Of a DNA stretch of 14,326 nt, positions 1 to 9,043 are shown in pieces. Under the pieces are notes generated by a model. That model saw only the letters and a program-made list of their open reading frames with translations, was not told the DNA's origin and did not search any database. The DNA is from UBA6164 sp963979005 (lineage in GTDB: Bacteria > Patescibacteriota > Gracilibacteria > BD1-5 > UBA6164), in the NCBI GenBank assembly GCA_963979005.1, contig CAXBVF010000027.1, positions 1 through 14,326 on the forward strand, written 5' to 3'. How positions within the stretch are numbered: position 1 is the stretch's first letter; each line of letters starts with the position of its first letter. A program made the translations under genes and the position numbers.

Positions 1-438
1 GCTATTAAGCAAAATAAATGATTATTAAGATTTTGAGAATATGATAGTTTATCAGATATTTTTATTGAATTGATTAATATATGAAAAATTAATTTTATAG
101 AAGAATCTATTAAAAGCCCAAATGACTTTATTAAATCAGAAAAAATAGATTGATTTTATTTATATAGTGAAATAATAAAAACAAAAAATGAAAATCTTAT
201 TGATGAAATTATATTTAAATCAATAAAACTATATAAAATATGACAAGAAAATTTCTTAAAATATATTTTAATGGATTTAATTGAAATTTGATCAAAAAAA
301 TATATAGAAATAGTAATAGATATATTTAATAATATAATTCAATATGATGAAAATATAGAATTAATGAATTTTATATATTGACTTCAATCTTCAAATATTA
401 AAATAGCAGAAAAAATGTTAAATATACAACCTAATTAA
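1..438 (+). CDS. Hypothetical protein, C-terminal part (start outside window)
   Basis: The frame is open from base 1 and ends at TAA 436-438, giving about 145 residues once UGA is read as Gly; without that reassignment it would contain at least six stops. The visible part is rich in Ile, Lys, Glu and Asn and looks mostly helical, with repeated segments such as DEIIFKSIKLYKIG and IEIVIDIFNNIIQYDEN. I see no catalytic motif, signal peptide or membrane segment. It could be the end of a helical-repeat protein, but this is only an impression. It is co-directional with the next gene and separated from it by 65 bases. Family not recognised. Confidence 0.75.
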
Positions 439-456
439 TTTTTCAGTATTTTTCTT
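439..456 (+). repeat. 18-bp sequence, copy 1 (upstream of the 95-residue gene)
   Basis: TTTTTCAGTATTTTTCTT occurs here and again, identically, at 1695-1712. Both copies lie in intergenic sequence just before an AT-rich TATA-like stretch and 47-48 bases upstream of a start codon. It may be part of a promoter or an unwinding element. With so few bases used in this genome chance is not excluded, but the matched position is suggestive. Confidence 0.4.
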
Positions 457-503
457 CAAAAAACTATATAGTATATACTCAGCTTACTATATAACTTTTT
501 TTT

Positions 504-791
504 ATGCTTAAAATACCAACTATAGAAAATACAGTTAATACAATTCAAGAATGATTTGATTCAACAATATATATTAGAAACTTATACGAGGATATTAAAT
601 TTTATAAATGAGAAAAAGAAGTTTATAATTATTTTATAAAAGTTGATGAAATTCTTTTTAAACATTTATGTATTAGTAAAACTTATATTAGCACTAATAC
701 AAAAAGGATGATTAAAATTTTGTCTATGCCTTTGTATGATATGAATGAAGTGGAAAAGAAAAGGCTATATGATGAATTAGAAAATTTATAA
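504..791 (+). CDS. Hypothetical protein, 95 residues
   Basis: ATG at 504 opens a frame of 95 residues ending at TAA 789-791, with two UGA-Gly codons (Gly17 and Gly36). The protein is charged and apparently soluble, beginning MLKIPTIENTVNTIQEGFDS, with the basic stretch TKRMIKIL in its second half. No domain is recognised. It lies 63 bases ahead of the YerC/TrpR-like regulator and is co-directional, so they may share a transcript, although a promoter-like sequence sits in the gap. No Shine-Dalgarno sequence precedes the ATG; the leader is a T-run. The other frames are closed, and the open frame between two regulatory-looking gaps supports a real gene. Confidence 0.65.
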
Positions 792-797
792 AAACTT

Positions 798-825
798 TTG
801 ACTTATCACTTTAATTAGATAAAGT
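798..825 (+). promoter_or_regulatory. Candidate promoter with overlapping inverted repeat, upstream of the YerC-like gene
   Basis: TTGACT (798-803) is followed after 16 bases by TAAAGT (820-825). The second box is also one arm of a perfect inverted repeat, ACTTTA (808-813), spacer ATTAGA, TAAAGT (820-825). A dyad that covers the -10 position of a regulator gene fits autoregulation by the encoded DNA-binding protein; this is inference from layout only. Confidence 0.35.
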
Positions 826-854
826 AATTTTATATTTACCTTAAGAATAAATAA

Positions 855-1175
855 ATGAAAGACAAAGATTTAATAAAATATTCTAATGATATAGTTACAA
901 TATTATCAAAACTAGATAATAAATGAGATGTTTTTAATTTTGTTAGAGATCTTTTAAGTGAGAAAGAAATTATTGAATTTTCTAGAAGATTTGAAGTTGC
1001 TAAAATGTTAGATGAAAAAATAAGTTATTCACTTATAGAAGAAAAAACAAATATGAGTTCTACTACTATTGCTAGAATTTCTAAATTTTTGAAGTGAGAT
1101 AATTTTGGTTATAAAAATGCCATATCAATATTAAAATCTGTATATGAAAAACATCATACTGGCCATCACTCTTAG
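855..1175 (+). CDS. YerC/YecD family TrpR-like DNA-binding regulator
   Basis: The 106-residue product matches the TrpR-related YerC/YecD family: the segment NFVRDLLSEKEIIEFSRRFE (about residues 29-48) corresponds to the family's first helices, and SYSLIEEKTNMSSTTIARIS (about 57-76) is the helix-turn-helix, followed by KFLKGDNFGYKNAI. Length fits the family (about 95-105). In TrpR itself this fold binds an operator as a dimer with a small-molecule corepressor; the ligand of YerC proteins is not generally known. The C-terminus is unusual, with two His pairs in HHTGHHS. A strong terminator follows, so the transcription unit ends here. It lies about 0.6 kb upstream of the proline cluster and could control it, but the sequence gives no direct proof. 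Two Gly codons are UGA. Confidence 0.9.
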
Positions 1176-1198
1176 TTATGGTTAGTTTGTAGTTTTAC

Positions 1199-1245
1199 AA
1201 AACTGTTATTATAGAGTGATTATACTTAACAATAACAGTTTTTTT
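1199..1245 (+). terminator. Rho-independent terminator after the YerC-like gene
   Basis: AACTGTTATT (1201-1210) pairs perfectly with AATAACAGTT (1231-1240), extended by A-T pairs, with a 20-base loop and a T-run at 1239-1245. It lies 23 bases after the stop codon. Confidence 0.85.
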
Positions 1246-1264
1246 GTGTCAAAATTTTAATTTA

Positions 1265-1627
1265 ATGATAAAAAATATTATGAAAAATGAGAAATGTTTA
1301 GACTATATAGAATGATTAAGTGAAGAGGATTATGATTTATTAATTTCATTTAAAGATGATTTAGAAATGAAAGCTGAATTGGTTTGCGATTCTTTTAGAT
1401 CAAAAGTAGATGAATTATTATTTGGTGATTTATGTTTTGAAGATTTTACATCATTCTTAGATAATAAATGTTTAAATTTTTCGATTGATGATGAAAATAA
1501 AAGACAAAATTATTTATCATGAAAAATGTGAAGACTTGCAATGTCTGAATGGTATGATAAAACATCAAGTGATACTCCTATTTTGAAAAAAGAAATAATA
1601 GAATTGATAAGATGAATGTATTTGTAG
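1265..1627 (+). CDS. Hypothetical acidic protein, 120 residues
   Basis: ATG 1265 to TAG 1625-1627 gives 120 residues with four UGA-Gly codons. An in-frame ATG at 1280 (MKNEKCLDYIEG) is an equally plausible start, because neither has a Shine-Dalgarno sequence. The product is soluble and acidic, with a middle segment dense in Asp, Glu and Phe (GDLCFEDFTSFLD) and a more basic end (SGKMGRLAMSEWYDKTSSD). No family is recognised and there is no membrane segment. It follows the terminator of the regulator gene by 19 bases and is separated from proS by 132 bases that carry a possible promoter, so it may be transcribed alone. Confidence 0.65.
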
Positions 1628-1694
1628 AAACTTGTATTGTTAAATAAATCCTTTTAATTAGCCTAAAAAAAGATTATAAGAATTTATTCATGTT

Positions 1695-1712
1695 TTTTTC
1701 AGTATTTTTCTT
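1695..1712 (+). repeat. 18-bp sequence, copy 2 (upstream of proS)
   Basis: This is identical to bases 439-456 and followed by TTGAAATTAGTATAAATTAT, a promoter-like AT-rich stretch, before the ATG of proS at 1760. It probably belongs to the control region of the proline cluster; an exact -35/-10 assignment is not possible by eye. Confidence 0.4.
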
Positions 1713-1759
1713 TTTTGAAATTAGTATAAATTATATGTTTAATTTTTAAGAAAATATTT

Positions 1760-3253
1760 ATGGATAAAAATAACCGTTCGAAAACAAAAATTACATCTAA
1801 AGAAGATAATTATTCAGAGTGGTATTTAGATATTGCAAAGAGATGAGAGTTATATGAAAATAGTCCAACTCCTTGATGTATTACTTTTTTACCAAAGGCT
1901 GTATCAATATGGGAGGGTATAAAATCAAATGTATCAGATATATTAAAAAACAATTGAGTACAAGATATATATTTACCATTATTAATTCCAATGTCTTTTT
2001 TAGAAAAGGAAAAAGATCATGTAGAATGATTTTCTCCTGAATTAGCAGTTGTAACTCATGCTTGATGAAAGAAATTACAAGAAAATTTAGTAATTAGGCC
2101 TACATCTGAAACAATATTTTGTGACTTTTTCAAAAAAAGACTAAATAGTTATAGAGACTTACCATTGTTATATAATCAATGGGTTAATGTGATGAGATGG
2201 GAAAAAAGAACAAGACCATTTTTAAGGACTGCAGAATTTTATTGGCAAGAATGACATACTTTACATGAAACTGAAGAAAATGCTTATGACTTTGCTATGA
2301 ATATACATAATAATGTATACATGGAGACTATTAGAGAAGTGTTAGCAATAGATTGAATAGCATGAGAAAAAAGTCCAAGTGAAAGATTTGCATGAGCATT
2401 AAATACTTATACTTTTGAATGAATGATGTCAAATTGATGGGCTTTACAAATGGCTACATCTCATATATTATCACAATCTTTTATGGAACAATTTGATGTA
2501 TCATTTCAAAATAAAGATTGAAAAAAAGATTATCCATTTTACACATCTTGGGGTGTGTCGACTAGGCTAATATGAGCTATGATTTCAAGTCATTCTGATG
2601 ATAAATGATTAATAATTCCACCTAAGTTATCTGAATATGATGCTGTATTATTACCAATTTACACAAAGGATAATAATGAAGATATTGAAAAATATATTTG
2701 AAAAATTGGAGAAATATTAACATGAAATAAAAAAACAGTTTCTATAAAGTGAGATTACTTTAAATCTCAAATCTGAAATAATTGAAAAACATTAATAGAT
2801 AATAGAAAAGTAAGATTATGAGAAAAAATTAATGATTTTGAAATCTCAGGTTATCCTGTTAGGATTGAATTTTGAGATAGAGATATGGATAATAATAATG
2901 TCGTAATAGTATCAAGAATAACTTGAAAAAAGGAAATTGTAAAATTAGAAGAAATAAAAGATACAGTGGATAATATGCTAAAAGAATGACAGGAGGAATT
3001 ATTAAGACAAAGTACAGAAAGATTAGAACAAGATACTATTGTGTGTTATTCAATTAATGAAATAGGTGAGGCTATAAAGGATTGAAAATTTGCATTATAT
3101 GAATGGGATTTAAATGAAGAATTTGAAACTGAAATTAAAGATAAATTCAGTGCTACAATTCGTTGTATTCCTTCAGAAGGTCAATATACAGATGACTTAT
3201 TAACTTTAAAAGATAAAAATAATGTTAAAGTAATAGTTTGACGTAATTTTTAA
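1760..3253 (+). CDS. proS: Prolyl-tRNA synthetase (archaeal/eukaryotic-like type)
   Basis: The enzyme charges tRNA-Pro with proline in the cytoplasm. The 497-residue product shows class II synthetase features: LVIRPTSETIF (about residues 110-120), motif 2 from Arg146 (RWEKRTRPFLRTAEFYWQEG), and a motif 3 region with STRLIGAMISSHSDDKGLII around residues 268-286. The absence of the large editing insertion between motifs 2 and 3, the length near 500 and the short end GRNF point to the type found in archaea, eukaryotes and some bacteria rather than the E. coli type. The N-terminal segment KEDNYSEWYLDIAKRGELYENSP fits that type as well. Gly residues in motif positions are UGA, while conserved Trp residues are TGG. 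It is the first gene of the proline cluster, 17 bases before the HAD-like gene. A candidate control region lies at 1695-1740. Confidence 0.96.
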
Positions 3254-3270
3254 GAAGTAATTATATTATT

Positions 3271-4221
3271 ATGTTAAAAAATATAGATTGATGATATATT
3301 GAATTAGACTCAAATAAACTAATTGATAAAACTTTTTATACAGATAGAAATTGAGTTTTTAATTGATTAAAATTGTGAGAAAATTCAATTACATTAATTA
3401 GAGATACTATAAATAGATTAAATATTATAATGAATAAGTGATTAAAAGTTATTAGTAATGAGTCAGAGGATAATCGAGATAAGGTTTTAGATATTGATTT
3501 AAAAAGTGGTTTATTATTAGAAAAAGAAAATTATGTATTATCTACACAAAGTGCTGTATGTTTTATGTTAGAAAAATTAAAATCAAAAAAGTGTTATTTT
3601 ATATGAAATGATACAGTTTGAAATGATATAAAAATGATGTGATTAGATATAATAAATATTTCATATGATGAATTAATAAATGTGTCTGAAAATAATATGC
3701 CTGTTTTTTTTGCGAGGCCTCCTTATGCAATAGAATCTCAAAATAAAGATGATAATGATATATTAGATAATATATTAAATGATATATCTTTTAAAAATCT
3801 TATAAAAATTATTGAGAAAAATAATCCAAAAATTGTTTTTTGTCATTCAAAACCAAATTGTAATAGGGCAAGAGATTGACACAATTTTAGAGAATTAAAT
3901 TTATGATTTTATTTTGAATATTTAATCAGTAATTATTGATATGTAAATTGAAAAAACATATTTGATTTATGAAAATGAGATTATGGAACTTGAGATTTTT
4001 TTGATATGAGTTTATGAATTAGTGAATTAAGTGAATATAGTAGAGTAATATGAATTTGAGACATATATACTGATATTGAATATACAATGAAACAATGATG
4101 AACATGAATATTAGTTAATAGTTGAGATTGAGTTAATACAAAAGAATTAATAGATAAGTTAAATTGATATAAATGAAGATTTTATAACATTTTGGATTTA
4201 TCTTATTTAAGAATAGTTTAA
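3271..4221 (+). CDS. HAD-superfamily subfamily IIA-like protein with altered catalytic motif
   Basis: The 316-residue product follows the layout of NagD/p-nitrophenylphosphatase-type HAD-IIA proteins. Motif I region: Asp25-Arg-Asn27-Gly-Val; motif II: GLKVISNESEDNR (about residues 58-70); cap-domain start: LSTQSAVCFMLEKLKSKKCY; a Lys in GKGDYGTGDFF; and motif IV with Gly263-Asp264 and Thr267-Asp268-Ile269, followed by GGTGILVNSGDG. Family members usually dephosphorylate small phosphorylated metabolites. Here the second Asp of the DxD motif is Asn, and this Asp normally acts as general acid, so activity may be lost or changed. It sits between proS and proC with 17-base gaps on both sides. Its link with proline metabolism is positional only. 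About 30 glycines are encoded by UGA. Substrate unknown. Confidence 0.78.
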
Positions 4222-4238
4222 TTTTTAATTTTGAAATT

Positions 4239-4673
4239 ATGGAAGAAATAAATTTAGCTAGTAGTTATAATACTAGAAATGTTGAAGGCTTATTATTAAT
4301 ATTATTACAAGACTGAACAAAAAATAAAGTTTCAGATTTAGTTAATAATATAACTAGTATTAAAGAATTAGATAAGTTATTAAATTCGGAATGATCTTTA
4401 GAATTATTCTTTACAAATATTAGAGATACTCCTACTGAAAGTATAAAGATTTGAAAATCTAAAATTGATAATAAAGATTATTTTATTAATATTGATACTG
4501 GTTTAGTTAATCAGTCTTGATTTTGTGAAATAGTTAATCTTTTTGAAAAGGATTGAAAAATGATATTTCAGGCCTGTGATACTGATATTGATTGACTGTA
4601 TGCTTATTATGATTTTATATCTGGAGAAATTATTTCAAAAAAAAGTGATAGAAGAATATACTGATTTTGTTAG
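4239..4673 (+). CDS. Hypothetical protein, 144 residues, inside the proline cluster
   Basis: ATG 4239 to TAG 4671-4673 gives 144 residues, with seven UGA-Gly codons. It is soluble and acidic. The N-terminal half is helical-looking (VEGLLLILLQDGTKNKVSDL), while the second half looks strand-rich and contains FINIDTGLVNQSGFCEIVNL and FQACDTDIDGLYAYYDFISG. Three Cys occur late in the chain, one being the last residue (RRIYGFC). No family is recognised. It lies 17 bases after the HAD-like gene and 20 bases before proC, so it is almost certainly co-transcribed with proline synthesis genes. A regulatory or accessory role is possible but nothing in the sequence demonstrates one. Confidence 0.7.
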
Positions 4674-4693
4674 TAGTAATTAAATAATCTATA

Positions 4694-5467
4694 ATGGAAA
4701 TTCAATTTATTTGATGTGGTAAAATGTGAAGTATTGTATTGGAAAATTTATTACAGAGTTGAATAAATTCTAATACTATTTATGTAAAAACAAATTCATC
4801 TAATTCTGAAAATATCTTATCTAAAAAATACAATATAAACTCTTGAATAAATAATTTATCAAAGATTGTTTTTATTTGTGTTAAACCAATTCATTTTAAT
4901 GAAATTGATTTAAGTATGTTTTGAGAAAAAACTTTGTTTATATCAATTATGGCTTGAATTTCTATAAATACAATTTTTTCAAAAATCAAATCACAAAAAA
5001 TAATTAGGTGTATGCCAAATACTCCTATGAGTGTTTGAAAATGAGTTATATGATATTTTTGAACTAATGATGTAAATAATAATGATAATATTTTTTTTGA
5101 AAAGATTTTTTCTATATCTTGAAAAATAATTGAACTTAGAAATGAAGATGAAATTGATAAAATAACTGCTCTTTCATGATCTTGACCAGCATATTTTTTT
5201 TATATGACTGAAATAATTAAGAATAAAGCTTTAGAATTTTGATTTTCAGAAATAGACTCAACTATTATTGCTAATAATACTTTTATGTGAGCAGCTAATT
5301 TATTGGATAAATCTAATTTGAATACATTAGAATTAAGAAAAAATATAACATCTAAGTGATGAACAACACAAAAAGCTATAGAAACTTTTGAAAAAAATAA
5401 TTTTAATCTTAATATATATGATGCTATAGAATCTGCTTATATTAAAGCTAAGGAATTAAACAAATAA
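4694..5467 (+). CDS. proC: Pyrroline-5-carboxylate reductase
   Basis: ProC reduces 1-pyrroline-5-carboxylate to proline with NAD(P)H, the last step of proline synthesis. The 257-residue product has the dinucleotide-binding start MEIQFIGCGKMGS, the family motif MPNTPMSVGKG (residues 107-117), the substrate-site motif ALSGSGPAYFF (159-169) and TSKGGTTQKAIE (219-230). Length matches the usual 260-270. Of 18 glycines, 17 are UGA and one is GGT, including both ends of the GxGxxG loop, which is strong proof of the code change. It follows the unknown 144-residue gene by 20 bases and precedes proA by 10 bases. The gene order proC-proA-proB is the reverse of the pathway. Confidence 0.97.
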
Positions 5468-5477
5468 TAAAAGTAAA

Positions 5478-6686
5478 ATGCAAACAATATTAGAAAATTT
5501 ACAGAATGTAAAAATAGCCTCATCTTCATTATCAAGTTTAGAAATTGATATCAGAAACAATATTATTTCTGATATTTGAGATGAAATAATAAAAAATACT
5601 GAATTAATAAAACTTGAAAATCAAAGAGATTTAAAAAATATGGATAAAAGTGATCCAATGTATGATAGATTATTATTAACTGATACTAGAATTAATGCAA
5701 TGTGACAGTGATGTTATAATTTAGTGAATATAGAAGATCCATTAAAAAAATATGATGTGGAAAAATGAATATTTACAAATGATGGTTTAGAGATTAAAAA
5801 ACAAGCAATTCCATTATGAGTAGTTGCCTGTATTTATGAAGCTAGACCTAATGTAACTATTGATATTGCTATAATGGCTATTAAGTCATCAAATTGAGTT
5901 GTTTTAAGGTGATGAACATTTGCAAAATATTCAAATATATTTCTAGTAAAACTTATTAAGAGTGTTTTAGAAAGTCATAATATTAATACTGATTTAATTT
6001 ATAATTATCCAATAGAAAGGGAAAAATTAGATATTCTTTATAATGCAATATGATTAGTCGATGTTATTATACCAAGATGATGAAGAAAATTAATTGATAA
6101 TGTAAGAAAAAAATCACTTATTCCTGTTATAGAAACATGAGCATGAGTAGTACATTTATACCTAGATGATAAGATAAAAGAAGAAAATTTCATAAAAGCT
6201 ATAGATATAATAATTAATGCAAAAGCAAGTAGACCTTCTGTTTGTAATGCTCTTGATACTCTGATTATTAATAGTAATTGTTCTAAAGATTTGTTAAATA
6301 GTTTATTTAGTGAATTAGAAAAAAAAGGAATTAAAATTATTAATGAAAACATTGATTATAACAAAGAACAATTATCATTAAATTTAAATATTAAATATGT
6401 TGATAATTTAGAAAATGCGATAAGTCATATTCAGAAATACTCTTCAAAACACTCTGATTGAATATTATCTGATGATGAAAATAATATTTTTATATTTAAT
6501 AAAAGAATTGATTCATCAGTTGTATATACAAATACTTCTACTAGATTTTCAGATGGATCGTGTTTTTGATTTTGATGAGAGATATGAATTTCTACCCAAA
6601 AATTACATGCAAGATGACCAATGTGATCAGAAAGTTTAGTAAGTTATAAATATGTTATAAATTCTAATTGGATTATTAGAATTTAA
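5478..6686 (+). CDS. proA: Gamma-glutamyl phosphate reductase
   Basis: ProA converts gamma-glutamyl phosphate to glutamate-5-semialdehyde with NADPH, the second step of proline synthesis; the product cyclises spontaneously to the ProC substrate. The 402-residue product (usual length about 415) carries VVACIYEARPNVTIDIA, the VVLRGGTFAKYSN segment, IPRGGRKLIDNVRKKS, the catalytic Cys256 in RPSVCNALDTL, and the C-terminal signature FGFGGEIGISTQKLHARGPM. The conserved glycines of these motifs are mostly UGA. It begins 10 bases after proC without a Shine-Dalgarno sequence and is followed by a 44-base gap before proB. All key residues that I can place are present, so the enzyme should be active. 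Confidence 0.97.
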
Positions 6687-6730
6687 TATTTATAATATCC
6701 ATATTAAATTATTTAACTAAATTTTAGTTC

Positions 6731-7792
6731 ATGAATGATATAATTTATGTAATAAAGTTATGATCAAATGTATTATTAGATGATAATTGAATAGATGATG
6801 AGGTTATAAGAAATGTTGTGTTTTGAGTAAATTACTTAAAAACCAAATGAATAAAAGTAATAATTGTCAGCTCAGGAGCTGTTGCATTATGAAGAAAAAA
6901 AATTTGAAAAAATGCTATAAAATGATTAAATAATATAGAATCAGAACAAATTTTTTCAAGTTTATGACAACATAGCCTTATAAATAAATATCAAGATTAT
7001 TTTGATAAATATGAAATAAAAGTTTCACAAGCACTTTTAACACGTAAAGATTTTTCGGACAGGGAAAGATATAACTCTATGAAAAGGGTGTTATTAACTA
7101 GTTTAAATCAATGAATTGTTCCAATAATAAATGAAAATGATGTACTTTCTCAAGAAGAATTAGATTTTTCTGATAATGATGAATTATCCGCTTTAATATC
7201 AGCTATGGTTTGATCTAATAAATTGATTATATTATCAAACATAGATTGATTATATGATAGTTTTCCATCTTGAAATTTACTAAAAGAGATAAATAACATA
7301 GATGAGGATATTTTTTTAATGGTTTCAAAAAATAAATCTACCTTTTGAAAATGATGAATGGAAAGTAAACTTAAAACTGCTAAATTGGTTATGGATTTAT
7401 GAATAAATATGTATTTAGCAAATGGGAAGATAAATTGAAATATTGAAAGAATTTGAAATAATAAAAACCCATGAACTTTATTTAGATCTTTATGAGAAAA
7501 AAAAGTAGCTTCTATTAGAAAATGGTTAAAAGCATGAGCAGTTCCAAAATGAAAAATATTGGTAAGTACTATTATTTCTGATTTATTAAAATCTTGAAAA
7601 AGAGCTTCATTATTAAATATATGAGTAGAAAAAATAGAGAAAGAATTTACTAAATGAGATGTAGTTAATGTTTGTGATGAATTTTGAATAAGTATATGAT
7701 ATTGAATATCTAAAGTATGAAGTGATGGTATAAATAAGAATACAAACAATACAATAATTATAATACATACGGATTATTTTATTAATATATAA
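6731..7792 (+). CDS. proB: Glutamate 5-kinase with C-terminal PUA domain
   Basis: ProB phosphorylates glutamate on its gamma-carboxyl group, the first and usually feedback-controlled step of proline synthesis. The 353-residue product has the kinase start VIKLGSNVLL with Lys9, VIIVSSGAVALGRKKIG, the substrate loop NENDVLS (residues 134-140) with DNDELSALISAMVGS, and GKGGMESKLKTAKL. A PUA domain follows from about residue 257 (KWLKAGAVPKGKILVS to GYGISKVGSDGI), as in the E. coli enzyme. The PUA domain is dispensable in some relatives, so its retention in a reduced genome is notable. A nearby alternative ATG at 6735 is out of frame. This is the last gene of the cluster, followed by a hairpin shared with a convergent gene. 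Confidence 0.97.
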
Positions 7793-7907
7793 ATTATTAA
7801 ATATAATTTCTCTATGTTTATTTAAAAATTATGTATATAGAAGTATAATTTTTTTAATTTTTCTTTACTTATAGATTTTAGAAATGAGGGAAAAATTGAT
7901 TTAAGTT

Positions 7908-7949
7908 GTAAATAAAAAGAAAAACTTTATAGTTTCTCTTTTTATTTAC
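7908..7949. terminator. Bidirectional terminator between proB and the SIS gene
   Basis: GTAAATAAAAAGAAAAACT (7908-7926) pairs with AGTTTCTCTTTTTATTTAC (7931-7949), with 18 of 19 pairs, one A-C mismatch and a TTAT loop. A-rich and T-rich arms supply a U-tract in either direction. It lies between the convergent stop codons at 7792 and 7955. Confidence 0.8.
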
Positions 7950-7954
7950 ATGTT

Positions 7955-8881
7955 TTATTCCACAATTACTTTTAATCATTTTCAAAACTCAGTATTATTT
8001 ACATCTTTTATGTATTTTCAAATATTTTCTTTAAAGTAATGTGGGTATGAATTTTGTATCTTTCAAATGACGTAATATCCTATTGCCATCATTCATCATA
8101 TATTACAATTTATATCTAATGGAATATGTATTTGATTTCATTCGTAAAAGAATTCTCATTCTCAAAAAGAGATAGCTAATTCAGTTTTGTGAGGAATAAC
8201 TGTAATTGCATGTTTGAATTGTTCATAAGAAAATACGTCTCTTGCAATTTTTCTTCAAAATAATTCTATAAATTTCACTATAAAAAGTTGATTTACAGAA
8301 GAAAATTTATTAGGATTAATAAGTAGATAAGAATCATATTTAGAAAAATCTATATTATTTATTATTGGGTCTATATATTCTTGGATATGATTTTTTATTA
8401 AATTAGCTTCTTCTCATGTTATTGCTAGTATCCATCATAAATATGTTGAAGTGTTGTATGTATATGGTTCTCTATTTTTTTTAGTTATTGTTGTATTTTT
8501 TTTTCATATAATATTCATTGCACTAGAATTTTGATTACAAGTTAGTAATTTCACCTCTATTCATTTATTTATTGCTTTTTTAGCAAATATATTTGCATGC
8601 TTTTCTCATGATGCTGATAGTATTATTAATCAATCTATTTTTTTATTGATATATGTATCAAAATTTGTCTCATCACAAAATATGGCATCTGTTCAAGAAA
8701 ATATTATCTCTGCTGTAACTATTGCGTTTCATGATCCAGCAATCAATGGTTTTTTAAACTTATTAATGTTTAATTTTTCCAAATTTCATTTTTCAAATAA
8801 TTCTAAAGCTCATAAAACTACTTCATCTAGCGAAGGTAAATTATTTTCATCAAAATTTGATATTTTTTCTAAATAAGTCAT
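7955..8881 (-). CDS. SIS-domain protein, probable sugar-phosphate isomerase or regulator
   Basis: Read on the minus strand from the ATG at 8881-8879 to the TAA at 7957-7955, this gives 308 residues. KKPLIAGSGNAIVTAEIIF (about 43-61) and GLIILSASGEKHANIFAKKA (84-103) followed by NKGIEVKLLTCN are typical of the SIS fold, which binds phosphosugars and occurs in GlmS, phosphohexose isomerases and RpiR-type regulators. The C-terminal half (IVKFIELFGRKIARDVFS, ITVIPHKTELAISFGEGEFF) resembles a second SIS lobe with its conserved His. There is no glutaminase or helix-turn-helix domain. I cannot name the substrate. Gene end and proB end converge on a shared terminator, and the start faces a divergent coiled-coil gene. 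Glycine is again mainly UGA. Confidence 0.82.
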
Positions 8882-8910
8882 TTATATTATATTTATTTTT
8901 TAATAAATAT

Positions 8911-8938
8911 ATTGTATTAAATAGATAATAAAAGTAAA
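8911..8938 (-). promoter_or_regulatory. Candidate promoter for the SIS gene
   Basis: On the minus strand TTTACT (8938-8933) is followed after 16 bases by TACAAT (8916-8911), 29 bases before the start codon. It resembles a sigma-70 promoter, but AT-rich sequence produces such matches easily. Confidence 0.35.
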
Positions 8939-8981
8939 TAATATATTATTTTTTATAAGCTTAAGTCTGATTAAGTATTAT

Positions 8982-9011
8982 TTGACTATAAACACTTAAA
9001 TATGTTACACT
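8982..9011 (+). promoter_or_regulatory. Candidate promoter for the coiled-coil gene
   Basis: TTGACT (8982-8987) is followed by an 18-base spacer and TACACT (9006-9011); a TG at 9003-9004 one base before it gives an extended -10 element. It lies in the 162-base gap between divergent genes, about 33 bases before the ATG at 9044. A second TATAAT at 9019-9024 lacks a good upstream box. Confidence 0.45.
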
Positions 9012-9043
9012 ATATTAGTATAATAATTTATAAGAATCAGTTT

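Noticed and set aside
6038..6352. Open frame on the minus strand across proA
   Set aside because: It lies entirely inside proA in another frame, and its product has no recognisable domain; it is a shadow of an AT-rich coding sequence.
7150..7749. A 199-residue open frame on the minus strand across proB
   Set aside because: It overlaps the well-supported proB kinase and PUA regions completely; its long length arises because UGA-rich sequence reads as TCA on the other strand.
8646..8876. Open frame on the plus strand within the SIS gene
   Set aside because: The minus-strand SIS protein explains this stretch with conserved motifs; the plus-strand product is not recognisable.
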